A DNA stretch of 64,000 nt from Arenicola marina (taxonomy: Eukaryota > Annelida > Polychaeta > Arenicolidae), in contig OZ025255.1 of the NCBI GenBank assembly GCA_964019135.1, positions 5,580,001 to 5,644,000 of the forward strand, written 5' to 3'. The notes beneath the pieces are model-generated. The model searched no databases. It saw only the letters and a list, made by a program, of their open reading frames with translations, and was not told the origin of the DNA. The stretch's first letter is position 1, and every line of letters starts with the position of its first letter. Made by a program: the position numbers and the translations under genes. Shown piece by piece: positions 36,113 to 47,649 of this stretch.

Positions 36113-37238
36113 AGGCGGGCCATCCTAACATATATTCCCCAATTCTTAATATCAAGAATTCAATTATTGATTTCAAAGATGCAATTTTTGATATCAAAGA
36201 TTCAATTATTGGTATCAAAGATTCAATTCTTGATATCAAAGATTCAATCATTGATATCAAAGATTCAATCATTGATGTCAAAGATGCAATCATTGATATC
36301 AAAGATTCAATCATTGATATAAAAGATTCAATCATTGATATTAAAGATTCAATCATTGATATCAAAGCTTCAATTATTTATATCAACAACTCAGGTCTTT
36401 ATTTCACCAACTCAATTTTGATTATTCAATCAAGATAATTCAATTTTTGATATCAACAATTCGTCTGGGGGTTTATTTACGTCAGGAATTCGCATAACTG
36501 TGCACACTTGAAGCAAAACACGAAGACTCCCTTGTACAAACTTCCGGAGGGATATTTATATCAAGAACTTGATATCAAACTGATGATTGATATCAAGAAA
36601 TCAATGATTAATATCAGGAAATTAATTATTGACATCCATGAATCAATGTTTGACATCAATAAATCAACTATATATATCAAGAAATCAACTATTGATATCA
36701 AGAAATCAACTATTGATATTAAGAAAGCAACTATTGGTATCAATAAAATCAACTATTGATATCAAGAAATCAATTACCGATATCGAGATATCAATGATTG
36801 ATATCAAGAAATTAATTATTGATATCAAGAAATCAAATATTTATATCAAGGAATGAACTAAAGATATCAAGGAATGAACTAATGATATCAAGAAATCAAT
36901 GATTGATATCAAGAAATCAATGATTGATATCAAGAAATTAATTATTGATATCAAGAAATTAATGATTGATATCAGACAATAATGATTGATATCAAGAAAT
37001 TACCTGTTGATATCTAGAAATCAACAATTGATATCAAGAAATCAACTATTGATATCAAGATATCAATTACTGATATCAATAAATCAGTTACTGATATCAA
37101 GAATACAATGATTGATATCCAGAAATTAATTATTGATATCAAGAAATTAATTATTGATATCAAGAAATCAACTATTGATATCAAGAAATCAGCGATTGAT
37201 ATCAAGAATTAGGGAATAAATGTTGAGATGGCCCGCCA
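36113..37238. mobile_element. TIR element with TA duplication and internal minisatellite
   Basis: A 39-bp inverted terminal repeat starts GGCGGGCCATC at 36114 and ends at 37237. The two arms match at 34 of 39 positions (shared blocks GGCGGGCCATC, AACAT, TATTCCC, AATTCTT, ATAT). TA flanks both ends (36111-36112 and 37239-37240), as in Tc1/mariner-type insertions. The 1,126-bp element has no transposase frame and is filled with a 21-bp minisatellite. The inner end of the termini (TTCTTGATATC on one strand) is the same as the core of the repeat unit GATATCAAGAA, so the array seems to have grown from the terminus. It is non-autonomous; the transposase source is unknown. Confidence 0.75.
36143..37211. 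repeat. 21-bp AT-rich tandem array inside TIR element
   Basis: Two subfamilies share GATATCAA and a 21-bp period. The left block (36143-36461) uses GATATCAAAGATTCAATCAT. The right block (36553-37211) uses GATATCAAGAAATCAACTAT. A diverged 90-bp stretch (36462-36552) separates them. GATATC is itself a palindrome. Because 21 is divisible by three, frames of 60-110 codons rich in I, D, K and S open on both strands; these are by-products. Confidence 0.95.
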
Positions 37239-37240
37239 TA

Positions 37241-39770
37241 CAGCATTTCGTCTAAGTGTTCCTGTTGTATAGATATCTACCAAAGTGCAGTCTTATTCTA
37301 GCCCCACAATGCATCACTTCCACACCAGATACGGACCTATGGTAACCACATACCTACTGCAGCCTATAGACATGCTTCTTGTAGCCTTGGTAACTATTAC
37401 ATTCACTCAGTCCTGTGAAAGGTTGGGTAAACACGACAGGGCGTTTAAGCTGTGGAAGATGTTTACCTCAAGCAAACCATGTAGCATGCTTTACACATTG
37501 GCTCAAGCTCTTCCACAAAATTAGGACATAAACAATATTTCCACGCCGAAAATGTTAAATCTGGGCTAACAATGAATGTGTGTTATGTAGGTCTTGTTAT
37601 GCACAGAACATACCACAGACCAATGCGCAACGTGCGTATTGGTTTCACACACTCACTCCTGGCGAAACGGAACCGCCCCCCCCCCCCCCACCCCCGCCCA
37701 CCTACCATGGCCGGGTACACCGGAGTGAGAACCACTCACGTATTACTCACTCTCTGCTGGCGGGTAGAGAACGTCCTCAACCACGTCCGACAGGATCATC
37801 AGATTTCTTTTACCTGTTTCTGCTCCAGCGATCAAAGGAAGCCAAAGGAATTCAACTGTTGACAGTGGCATAGTTACGGGTTGCACGCGGTTGGTTGTGA
37901 GCCGGCCATAGCGCCGTGTTCGATGGACACCTGTCCGTCGGCAGGACCCCAGCTCCGATACGCGTATCCCCTGCCTGGCAGAACAACGCTGCAGCTTCAT
38001 ATATCCCCTGAAACCAAAGACAACGACAACAGAATAAAACGAGTTAACTTACTGGATCTAACTAGTCGAAGTTCAAGTCCAGGGTTCATTTATTTTCCTA
38101 AATGTGCATGTTTAAGAACAGTAGCCTAAATTGTGGATGTAAACTTAACATAATTTAGACATTTAGGATGGTTGACCCGGGAGAAGACCATGGTGTCCGT
38201 GTCACCCAGGCTACAATTATTACCTATATAACAATAACTGTTATTATCTAACGCTAGAGGCTCCTTTTCACCCACATCCATTTATTTTAGCATGTGTCAC
38301 AATTATAATAAACGTAATATATTTCATACCGCTACAATCAAGCCCAAATGTATAGGCTACATGTGATTTTGCCCATTAACTTACATATCGAGTTGACATC
38401 GATAATTATAGTAGCACGGTTGAATGTCTACCATATGTTTATAACCGACCATCAGAGACACAGCGCACGCAACACCGTTGATTGACCGTTTGTTTATCCA
38501 GGGGTCACAATTAGCAGAATTACATGCATACGGAACTATCTGTAGCGGCAACTGCTTGCGTTTTTACTTCCTTCTCCTGCCTGAAGTCTACCCCTTTACT
38601 TCTTCGCCGTGTGCCCCTCTGCCCCCCCCCCCCCGTCATCTGCTGCTCTGTCTCGCCACTACTGCCTTCCTCCACCCACCAAGCGCCAGCTCATATAGCC
38701 AACCCCCCGGCAGGGAGAAGTAACATGGGAGAGAAAACCTTTCGGGCGTTTTTGCTTTTGTGTCTCGAAGAATGAGAAAAGCTGTCGATGGAATATCTAA
38801 GAGTGAAAACTGCCGGAGTGGCCGAGAAGAAGTCATGTATCAGCGTGCATCCCGCTCGGTTTTTCTCCCCCAGTTTTATGTCTAGGTTACCTCGTGCTCC
38901 GCTGAGCCTCGACTTCAAAGACTGGGTTATACGAAACAAAATGACAAAAAAAGCATAACGGTTGGTTTATAAACAGAGCTGGCGAACGAAGTGAGTCGCA
39001 TGGTATGCCCCGTCATCCATCGCCCGCAGGTTTTCCCGTCGGATGGATTATTTTTGTAATTGTTTTCACTCTGGAGACCGTCATGGAGGCAACCCGCGCT
39101 GGCGCCATTGTTGACTTCCTGTTTTAGGGGTCAAAGGTCATTTCCGGATATGCGGTTTAAGGCCCGACGCTCAGCACAGTTAGCATGGTGAGAGACGCGT
39201 GGGAGGGGGAGGGGCAGGGGGGGGGGGTTGCTCATTGCCCCGTCTTTTCCCTGACACCTGCCCATCATGTCAATCCAGAAAGTCAGTGTCAATCAGGAGC
39301 GTCCCCCCTGGCATGCAGGACTTCTGCCGCGGGATCCGGAGCAGGATTAGGAAAAAACGTAACTGTCAATTCCTCTCCCTCAGCCGAGTCACTGGAGCGT
39401 AATGTGTTTATGGCATGGACTGGAGAGGTCGCCATGGAAACCTTTGTCTCGTAAACATATAGCCGTCTGCCCTGGTTCCTCTCAGTGCATGGTCATGCAC
39501 CGACCAACAGCGGATGGTGTCTCAGCCACAGACTCCGAGTACTTCGGCAGTCCCTCGTTACCGGATGACTAATGGTTTATCCCATATCATATGGATATCA
39601 TAATCATGTGTTGTTAGTCATACGTCGAACAGCTACCTGGATATATTCTTGTTTCAAAAGCGCCGTTTAACAAACACCCCTATAATTTTGAGAGCAATGT
39701 AATATTGTGGCTTGGGATCACATTGCCATGGGCTCCAGCTCTCTGTCTAGCATAGGACACCAATGACTTT
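37241..39770. other. 2.5-kb single-copy region; no gene identified
   Basis: Mixed composition with C runs near 37677-37689 and 38623-38634. Open frames of 60-97 codons occur on both strands. The minus frame at 37743-38000 has a non-repetitive composition and two GT-donor-like sites (AAACAG/GTAAAA and AGA/GTGAGT on the minus strand), so an exon cannot be excluded, but nothing identifies it. A promoter-like motif group lies at 39085-39165. Confidence 0.5.
39085..39165. promoter_or_regulatory. Promoter-like motif group (YY1, ETS, DR1)
   Basis: In order: GGCGCCATTG (YY1-like on the minus strand), CTTCCTG (ETS-like), GGGTCAAAGGTCA at 39128-39140, which is a perfect DR1 nuclear-receptor element, and TTTCCGGA (ETS-like). 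Such grouping is common in animal housekeeping promoters. A further X-box-like GTCGCCATGGAAAC lies at 39428-39441. No first exon can be assigned. Confidence 0.3.
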
Positions 39771-40035
39771 GGGACGCACAATTTGATATCCAGGGGGGGT
39801 CTATCGTTTTTGTTGGATGGAGGTCAAACATTTTGGGGGGTGCGACGAGAGTTTTGTCGGCCATGGGCAGGTTCAATCTCTTTTGTGCGTTCTTGAGATG
39901 GCTTGAAAAAAAATTGATCTGTAGTATGTATTTAGTCTCGAGAGCATGATATTTTTTTTGAAGAAATAGAGGACTTTTTTTCTCTAAAATTCAAAACCAG
40001 ATTTTTGTTTTATCGCCCTGGATATCAAACGTCCC
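39771..40035. mobile_element. Non-autonomous DNA element with GATATCC termini
   Basis: TTTGATATCCAGGG at 39782-39795 is inverted perfectly at 40016-40029. Outside this, GGGACG (39771) is mirrored by CGTCCC (40030-40035) with a 5-bp offset on the left. The interior is 220 bp with a G7 run and T/A-rich stretches and no coding frame. Small elements with TTTGATATCCAGGG ends are, from memory, common in marine invertebrate genomes. The target duplication is unclear. Confidence 0.65.
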
Positions 40036-40412
40036 TTACCAAGTGTCTGACGGGGCTAACGTGCATGTCTTGGCCGTTTCTGATCACAACAGGCCTACAC
40101 CATGAAGTACTTGGTCGCCTCGCAGAAGCAACAAGCAGAACCACGCCAGATTTTATCTGGCTCTCCCGGTCTAACAAGGTTCCAGAGGGCTTGTCGAGCC
40201 CTCTCATAACTCCTTCCCACCTGCCTAACCTCCCCTCGGCATTTAGATATCAATGTCTCCTTTCTGGCAGGAAAACTCACCAGCGCTATGTCTCTCGTGG
40301 CCCTGTTCTCCGTTTTTATCTTTCTGCGCCAGCTTTCTTCCACTGGCGTTTTCCCCTCAGCATTTGACTGCCAGTAATTGGCTTTGATCATCGCACTTTG
40401 AAGTTGTATTTG
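40036..40412. other. Single-copy spacer with a 98-codon minus-strand frame
   Basis: The frame at 40095-40391 (minus) has balanced, non-repetitive composition, with the peptide parts SWRRKIKTENRATRDIALVS and YERARQALWNLVRPGEP. It contains a GTGAGT donor-like site after DIAL. I recognise no family, and the opposite strand is open over nearly the same span (40005-40367), which argues for chance. Confidence 0.4.
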
Positions 40413-41686
40413 TGGTGTCTAGTTAGTGGCAGCTTTCACGGGTCTAGTGATGGCATTCAGCGGTCTAATGATGGCATTCAGCAGTCTAGTGGTGGCATTC
40501 AGCGGTCTAGTGGTGGCATTCAGCGGTCTAGTGATGGCATTCAGCGGTCTAGTGTTGGCATTCAGCGGTCTACTGATGGCATTGAGCGGTCTCGTGATGG
40601 CATTCAGCGGTCTACTGATGGCATTCAGCGGTCTGATGATGGCATTCAGCGGTCTAGTGAAGGCATTCAGCGGTCTAGTGATGGCATTCAGCGGTCTAGT
40701 GATGGCATTCAGCGGTCTAGTGATGGCATTCAGCGGTCTACTGATGGCATTCAGCGGTCTACTGATGGCGTGATGGCATTCAGCGGTCTAGTGAAGGCAT
40801 TCAGCGGTCTAGTGATGGCATTCAGCGGTCTAGTGAAGGCATTCAGCGGTCTAGTGATGGCATTCAGCGGTCTAGTGATGGCATTCAGCGGTCTAGTGAT
40901 GGGATTTAGCGGTCCAGTGATGGCATTCAGCGGTCTAGTGATGGCATTTAGCGGTCCAGTGATGGCATTCAGCGGTCTACTGATGGCATTCAGCGGTCTA
41001 TTGATGGCATTCAGCGGTCTAGTGATGGCCTTCAGCGGTCTAGTGATGGCATTCAGCGGTCTACTGATTGCATTCAGCGGTCTACTGATGGCATTCAGCG
41101 GTCTACTGATGGCGTGATGGCATTCAGCGGTCTAGTGATGGCATTCAGCGGTCTAGTGATGGCATTCAGCGGTCTACTGATGGCGTGATGGCATTCAGCG
41201 GTCTAGTGAAGGCATTCAGCGGTCTAGTGATGGCATTCAGCGGTCTAGTGAAGGCATTCAGCGGTCTAGTGATGGCATTCAGCGGTCTAGTGATGGCATT
41301 CAGCGGTCTAGTGAAGGCATTCAGCGGTCTAGTGATGGCATTTAGCGGTCCAGTGATGGCATTCAGCGGTCTAGTGATGGCATTTAGCGGTCTATTGATG
41401 GCATTCAGCGGTCTACTGATGGCATTCAGCGGTCTACTGATGGCATTCAGCGGTCTAGTGATGGCATTCAGCGGTCTACTGGTGGCATTCAGAGGTCTAC
41501 TGATGGCATTCAGCGGTCTACTGGTGGCATTCAGCGGTCTACTGATGGCATTCAGCGGTCTACTGATGGCATTCAGCGGTCTAGTGATGGCATTCAGCGG
41601 TCTAGTGATGGCATTCAGCGGTCTAGTGATGGCATTCAGCGGTCTACTGATGGCAGTCAGCGGTCTAGTGATGGCACACAGCCACT
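40413..41686. repeat. 21-bp tandem array, about 60 copies
   Basis: The unit is GGCATTCAGCGGTCTAGTGA plus T. Variants are GTCTAG/GTCTAC, GTGATGG/GTGAAGG and TTCAGC/TTTAGC. Partial-unit insertions (GGCGTGATGGC) occur near 40767, 41113 and 41183 and break the phase, so the AFSGLVM-type frames of 115-239 codons are by-products. The TTTAGCGGTCCAGTG pair marks a duplicated block (near 40908, 40949 and 41340). It directly abuts the 30-bp array. Confidence 0.97.
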
Positions 41687-43892
41687 AAAAAAAGCCCATA
41701 TTGCGGAGTTGGTACCAAAAGGAGTCCATATTTCGGTGCTGGTGCTAACAGAAGCCCATATCGCGATGCTGCTACTAAAAGGAGCCCATAATGCGATGCT
41801 GGTACTAACAGAAGCCCATATCGCGGTGCTGATACTAAAAGAACCCCATATTGAGGTGCTGGTGCTAAAAGCAGCCCATATTGAGGTGCGGATAGTAAAA
41901 GAAGCGCATATTGAGGTGTTGGTACTAAAAAAGCCCATATTGAGGTGCTGGTGCTAAAAGCAGCCCATATTGAGGTGCTGGTACTAAAAGAAGCCCATAT
42001 TGAGGTGCTCGTACTAAAAGAAGCCCATATTGAGGTGCTTTTACTAAATGAAGGCCATATTGCTATGCTCGTACTAAAAGAAGCCAATATTGAGGTACTG
42101 GTACTAAAAGGAGCCCATATTGAGGTGCTGGTACTAAAAGGAGCCCATATGGTGGTGCTAGTACTAAAAGGAGCCCATATTGAGGTGCTGCTACTAAAAG
42201 AAGCCCATATGGCGTTGCTGGTACTAAAAGGAGCCCATATTGAAGTGCTGGTATTAAAAGGAGCCCATATTGCGGTACTGGTACTAAAAGGAGCCCATAT
42301 TGAGGTGCTGGTACTAAAAGAAGCCCGTATTGAGATGGTGGTACTAAAAGGAGCCCACATTGCGGTGCTGGGGCTAAAAGGAGCCCATAGTGCGGTGCTG
42401 GTATTAAAAGAGGCCCATATTGCGGTGCTGGTACTAAAACAAGCCCATATTGAGATGCTGGGGCTAAAAGGAGCCCATATTGCGGTGATGGTACTAAAAG
42501 GAGCCCATATTGAGGTGCGGATAGTAAAAGAAGCGCATATTGAGGTGTTGGTACTAAAAAAAGCCCATATTGAGTTGCTGGTACTAAAAGGAGCCCATAT
42601 TGAGGTGCTGGTATTAAAAGGAGCTCATATTGCGGTACTGGTACTAAAAGGATGCCATATTGCGGTACTAGTACTAAAAGGATGCCATATTGAGGTGCTG
42701 GTACTAAAAGGAGCCCATAGTGCGGTGCTGGTATTAAAAGAAGCCCATATTGCTTCTACTATATTTCTGGTACTAAAACAAGCCCATATTGAGATGCTGG
42801 GGCTGAAAGGAGCCCATATTGCGGTGCTGGTACTAAAAGGAGCCCGTATTTCTGTAATGGGACCAAAAGGAGCTCGTATTGCGGTGCTGGTACTAAAAGA
42901 AGCCCATATTGAGATGCTGGTACTAAAAGGAGCCCATATTGCGGTACTGGTACTAAAAGGAGCCCATATTGCGGTACTGGCACTAAAAGGAGCCCATATT
43001 GCGGTGCTGGTATTAAAAGAAGCCCATATTGCTTCTACTATATTTCTGGTACTAAAACAAGCCCATATTGAGATTCTGGGGCTGAAAGTACCCATATTGC
43101 GGTGCTGGTACTAAAAGGAGCCCGTATTTCGGTAATGGGACCAAAAGGAGCCCGTATTGCGGTGCTGGTACTAAAACAAGCCCATATTGCGGTACTGGCA
43201 CTAAACGGAGCCCATATTGCGGTGCTGGTACTAAAAGGAGCCCGTATTGCGGTGCTGGTACTAAAACAAGCCCATATTGCGGTGCTGGTACTAAAACAAG
43301 CCCATATTGAGATGCGGGGGCTAAAAGGAGCCCATATTGCGGTGATGGCACTAAAAGGAGCCCATATTGCGGTGCTGGTACTAAAAGGAGCCCACAGTGC
43401 GGTGCTGGTACTAAAACAGGCCCATATTGCGGGGCTGGTACTAAAAAAAGCCCATATTGAGATGCTGGCACTAAAAGGAGCCCATATTGCAGTGCTGGTA
43501 CTAAAAGGAGCCCATATTGCGGTGATGGCACTAAAAGGAGCCCATATTGCGGTGCTAGTACTACAAGGATGCCATATTGAGGTGCTGGTACTAAAAGGAG
43601 CCCATATTGCGGTGCCAGTACTAAAAGGAGCCCACATTGCGGTGCTGTTACTAAAACAAGCATATATTGAGATGCTGGTACTAAAAGGAGCCAATATTGC
43701 GGTACTGGTACTAAAATGAGCCCATATTGAGGTGCTGGTACTATAAGGAACCCATATTGCGGCGCTGGTACTAAAAGGAGCCCGCAGTTCGGTTCTGGTA
43801 TTTAAAAAATCCATATTAAGGTGCTGGTACTAAAAGGAGCCCATAGTGCGGTGCTGGGGTTAAAAGGAGCCCATATTGCAGTGCTCGGCTAG
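41687..43892. repeat. 30-bp tandem array, about 73 copies
   Basis: The unit is GAGCCCATATTGCGGTGCTG plus GTACTAAAAG. Variants are TTGCGG/TTGAGG, AGGAGCC/AGAAGCC/ACAAGCC and CATATT/CGTATT. Frames of 80-389 codons (LVLKGAHIEV-type decapeptides on plus, STSIWAPFST-type on minus) result from the period being divisible by three and are broken several times. Two copies of an insertion reading CTTCTACTATATTTCTGG (near 42752 and 43031), 280 bp apart, mark a duplicated block. Confidence 0.97.
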
Positions 43893-44877
43893 CATTTCAT
43901 AATTAAAATATTGCATAATTCGGGGATACTCAAAGAATAAGTCTGCGCTAAAAGCAAATATTATTTTACATAATGCAAATAATCAATATTATTTGATTTC
44001 ACCCTTCAGACCCAAACCCGCTTCACAAACCTAGCATTGAAATGCAGCGAAAGATACATAAGCAAACAACGGGATTGGACATCCAGACTATTTGTGTTGA
44101 CATTCTGGTTTACGGAGCACGCACCACCAGGACTTTTTCGCAATCCGGATCCATCTGTTTGCGATGCGTCTCTCCTGGTTACTGAAGCCGCCATGTCTGG
44201 CCTTAACAAGCACACGGCAAGTCGGGAGATTTTTAACTTGGCTACCATGCAGTGTTGAACATCGGAGGCCCCGTGCCATTATGAAGGACGTAAATAAAGC
44301 CTTGCACACCCATCATGTGTTTTATTCGCCGTCTGTCAAGGAGGAGATTTCTACGTGGCGGAGCAAATAAATCAAACCCGAGAATAGAATGATGGTGGAG
44401 GTAACCGCGAGAGTACGTGACAATGGACGCGCGCTGCTCACGGGTAACACTTGAGCCGGTTGGGGGCGTGCCATGTTGGATATCTGCCGGGGATTGGTTG
44501 GGACGCCTTGGGGAAGGGGGCGGGGGGTGAGGAGACGGGAAGGGGAGAGGGGGCGGGGAAGGGGAGAGGGGGGAGGGAAGACCATTCGCGACGTGTGTTG
44601 CTTGTCAGACATCCCCCAGTTTTCTTCCCACGCCGAAATGGAAGCAAAAGCGCTTAGCGGGGAAAAGGGGAAAGTCAACACAACTTTGGGGTGTGGGTCG
44701 CGACAGCAGAGAAAACAGAACAAGGTGGTAGCCGTTGTGGCTAACGGGAAAGAAAGGGGGTAGAGGTTGGGGGAGGGAGGGAATGTACCGCGGGTTGAGT
44801 TCTGAGTGTCGGTAGTGGGACAAGTATAGGAAACAAAGCCGTGGTGATGAGGGGTAAGTAATGTCAACCTATTTATT
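43893..44877. other. Single-copy spacer; no gene identified
   Basis: The left half is AT-rich. The right half has a purine block at 44510-44580 made of GGGGA and GGGAAG motifs. GCCGCCATGTCTGG at 44188-44201 has a strong Kozak/YY1-like context but opens only 21 codons. A 181-codon minus frame (44322-44867) is a P/S/T-rich reading of the purine block. Nothing is recognised. Confidence 0.55.
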
Positions 44878-47603
44878 CGTTCTGAGCCTCCTAGGGGTGG
44901 GTGGGGGTGGGGAGGTGGACACCTATTTTTTTTAGCGCCTTAGGGGTGGGGTGGGGAGGTGGACACCTAGTTTGTTCTGAGCGCCCTAGGGGTGGGGTGG
45001 GGAGGTGGACACCTAGTTTTTTTAGCGCCCTAGGGGTGGGGTGGGGAGATGGACACCTAGTTTGTTCTGAGCGCCCTAGGGGTGGGGTGGGGAGGTGGAT
45101 ACCTAGTTTGTTCTGAGCGCCCTAGGGGTGGGGTGGGGAGGCGGACACCTAGTTTGTTCTGAGCGCTCTAGGGGTGGGGTGGGGAGGTGGACACCTAGTT
45201 TGTTCTGAGCGCCCTAGGGGTGGGGTGGGGAGGTGGACACCTAGTTTGTTCTGAGCGCCCTAGGGGTGGGGTGGGGAGGTGGACACCTAGTTTGTTCTGA
45301 GCGCCCTAGGGGTGGGGTGGGGAGGCGGAGACCTAGTTTGTTCTGAGCGCGCTAGGGGTGGAGTGGGGAGGTGGACACCTAGTTTGTTCTGAGCGCCCTA
45401 GGGGTGGGGTGGGGAGGTGGACACCTAGTTTGTTCTGAGCGCCCTAGGGATGGGGTGGGGAGGTGGACACCTAGTTTGTTCTTAGCGCCCTAGGGGTGGG
45501 GTGGGGAGGTGGACACCTAGTTTGTTCTGAGCGCTCTAGGGGTGGGGTGGGGAGGTGGACACCTAGTTTGTTCTTAGCGCCCTAGGGGTGGAGTGGGGAG
45601 GCGGACACCTAGTTTGTTCTTAGCGCCCTAGGGATGGGGTGGGGAGGTGGACACCTAGTTTGTTCTGAGCGCCCTAGGGGTGGGGTGGGGAGGTGGACAC
45701 CTAGTTTGTTCTGAGCGCCCTAGGGGTGGGGTGGGGAGGTGGACACCTAGTTTGTTCTGAGCGCCCTAAGGGTGGGGTGGGGAGGTGGACACCTAGTTTG
45801 TTCTTAGCGCCCTAGGGGTGGGTGGGGAGGTGGACACCTAGTTTGTTCTGAGCGCTCTAGGGGTGGGGTGGGGAGGCGCACACCTAGTTTGTTCTGAGCG
45901 CCCTAGGGATGGGGTGGGGAGGTGGACACCTAGTTTGTTCTGAGCGCCCTAGGGGTGGGGTGGGGAGGTGGACACCTAGTTTGTTCTGAGCGCCCTAGGG
46001 GTGGGGTGGGGAGGCGGAGACCTAGTTTGTTCTGAGCGCGCTAGGGGTGGAGTGGGGAGGTGGACACCTAGTTTGTTCTGAGCGCCCTAGGGGTGGGGTG
46101 GGGAGGTGGACACCTAGTTTGTTCTGAGCGCCCTAGGGATGGGGTGGGGAGGTGGACACCTAGTTTGTTCTTAGCGCCCTAGGGGTGGGGTGGGGAGGTG
46201 GACACCTAGTTTGTTCTGAGCGCTCTAGGGGTGGGGTGGGGAGGTGGACACCTAGTTTGTTCTTAGCGCCCTAGGGGTGGAGTGGGGAGGCGGACACCTA
46301 GTTTGTTCTTAGCGCCCTAGGGATGGGGTGGGGAGGTGGACACCTAGTTTGTTCTGAGCGCCCTAGGGGTGGGGTGGGGAGGTGGACACCTAGTTTGTTC
46401 TGAGCGCCCTAGGGGTGGGGTGGGGAGGTGGACACCTAGTTTGTTCTGAGCGCCCTAAGGGTGGGGTGGGGAGGTGGACACCTAGTTTGTTCTTAGCGCC
46501 CTAGGGGTGGGTGGGGAGGTGGACACCTAGTTTGTTCTGAGCGCTCTAGGGGTGGGGTGGGGAGGCGCACACCTAGTTTGTTCTGAGCGCCCTAGGGATG
46601 GGGTGGGGAGGTGGACACCTAGTTTGTTCTGAGCGCCCTAGGGGTGGAGTGGGGAGGTGGACACCTAGTTTGTTCTGAGCGCCCTAGGGGTGGGGTGGGG
46701 AGGCGGACACCTAGTTTGTTCTGAGCGCTCTAGGGGTGGGGTGGGGAGGTGGACACCTAGTTTGTTCTGAGCGCCCTAGGGGTGGGGTGGGGAGGTGGAC
46801 ACCTAGTTTGTTCTGAGCGCCCTAGGGATGGGGTGGGGAGGTGGACACCTCGTTTGTTCTGAGCGCCCTAGGGGTGGGTGGGGAGGCGGACACCTAGTTT
46901 GTTCTTAGCGCCCTAGGGGTGGGGTGGGGAGGCGGACACCTAGTTTGTTCTTAGCGCCCTAGGGATAGGGTGGGGAGGTGGACACCTAGTTTGTTCTGAG
47001 CGCTCTAGGGGTGGGGTGGGGAGATGGACACCTAGTTTGTTCTGAGCGCCCTAGGGGTGGGGTGGGGAGGTGGACATCTAGTTTGTTCTGAGCGCCCTAG
47101 GGGTGGGGTGGGAAGGTGGACACCTAGTTTGTTCTTAGCGCCCTAGAGGTGGGTGGGGAGGTGGACACCCAGTTTGTTCTGAGCGCTCTCGGGGTGGGGT
47201 GGGGAGGCGGACACCTAGTTTGTTCTGAGCGCCCTAGGGGTGGGGTGGGGAGGTTGGCACCTAGTTTGTTCTGAGCGCCCTAGGGGTGGGGTGGGGTGGC
47301 GGACACCTAGTTTCTTCTGAGCGCGCTAGGGGTGGGGTGGGGAGGTGGACACCTAGTTTGTTCTGAGCGCCCTAGGGGTGGGGTGGGGAGGTGGACACCT
47401 AGTTTGTTCTGAGCGCCCTAGGGGTGGGTTGGGGAGGTGGACACCTAGTTTGTTCTGAGCGCCCTAGGGGTGGGTTGGGGAGGTGGACACCTAGTTTGTT
47501 CTGAGCGCCCTAGGGGTGGGTTGGGGAGGTGGACACCTAGTTTGTTCTGAGCGCCCTAGGGGTGGGTTGGGGAGGTGGACACCTAGTTTGTTCTGAGCGC
47601 CCT
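44878..47603. repeat. 46-bp G-rich tandem array, about 59 copies
   Basis: The unit is GGGGAGGTGGACACCTAGTT, then TGTTCTGAGCGCCCTAG, then GGGTGGGGT. GGTGGACACC forms a short inverted pair and the G-rich part could form quadruplexes. Variants: CCCTAG/CTCTAG/CGCTAG, GGATGG, CTTAGC, and a 45-bp form missing one G. The GGCGGAGACC + CGCGCTAG marker at 45326 recurs at 46015, 689 bp on (15 units less one base), and the variant order after it is the same, so about 0.7 kb was duplicated in tandem. The right end (47400-47600) carries a run of identical GGGTTGGGG units. Confidence 0.98.
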
Positions 47604-47649
47604 TGAGTACATGAGAAAAAGTGCAATGGGCAACTGATGAGGCCATGAT
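47604..47649. other. 46-bp spacer between two arrays
   Basis: Only a short non-repeat sequence (starting TGAGTACATGAG) separates the 46-bp and 25-bp arrays. Confidence 0.7.

Noticed and set aside
40095-40391. 98-codon minus-strand frame with balanced composition
   Set aside because: No recognised family, and the plus strand is open over almost the same interval. Kept only as a note in the spacer entry.
41709-43719. LVLKGAHIEV-type decapeptide frames in the 30-bp array
   Set aside because: The frame is broken several times, most unit variants change amino acids, and the opposite strand is equally open.
44188-44256. GCCGCCATG start context opening a 21-codon frame
   Set aside because: The frame ends after 21 codons, with no splice site or family to support it.
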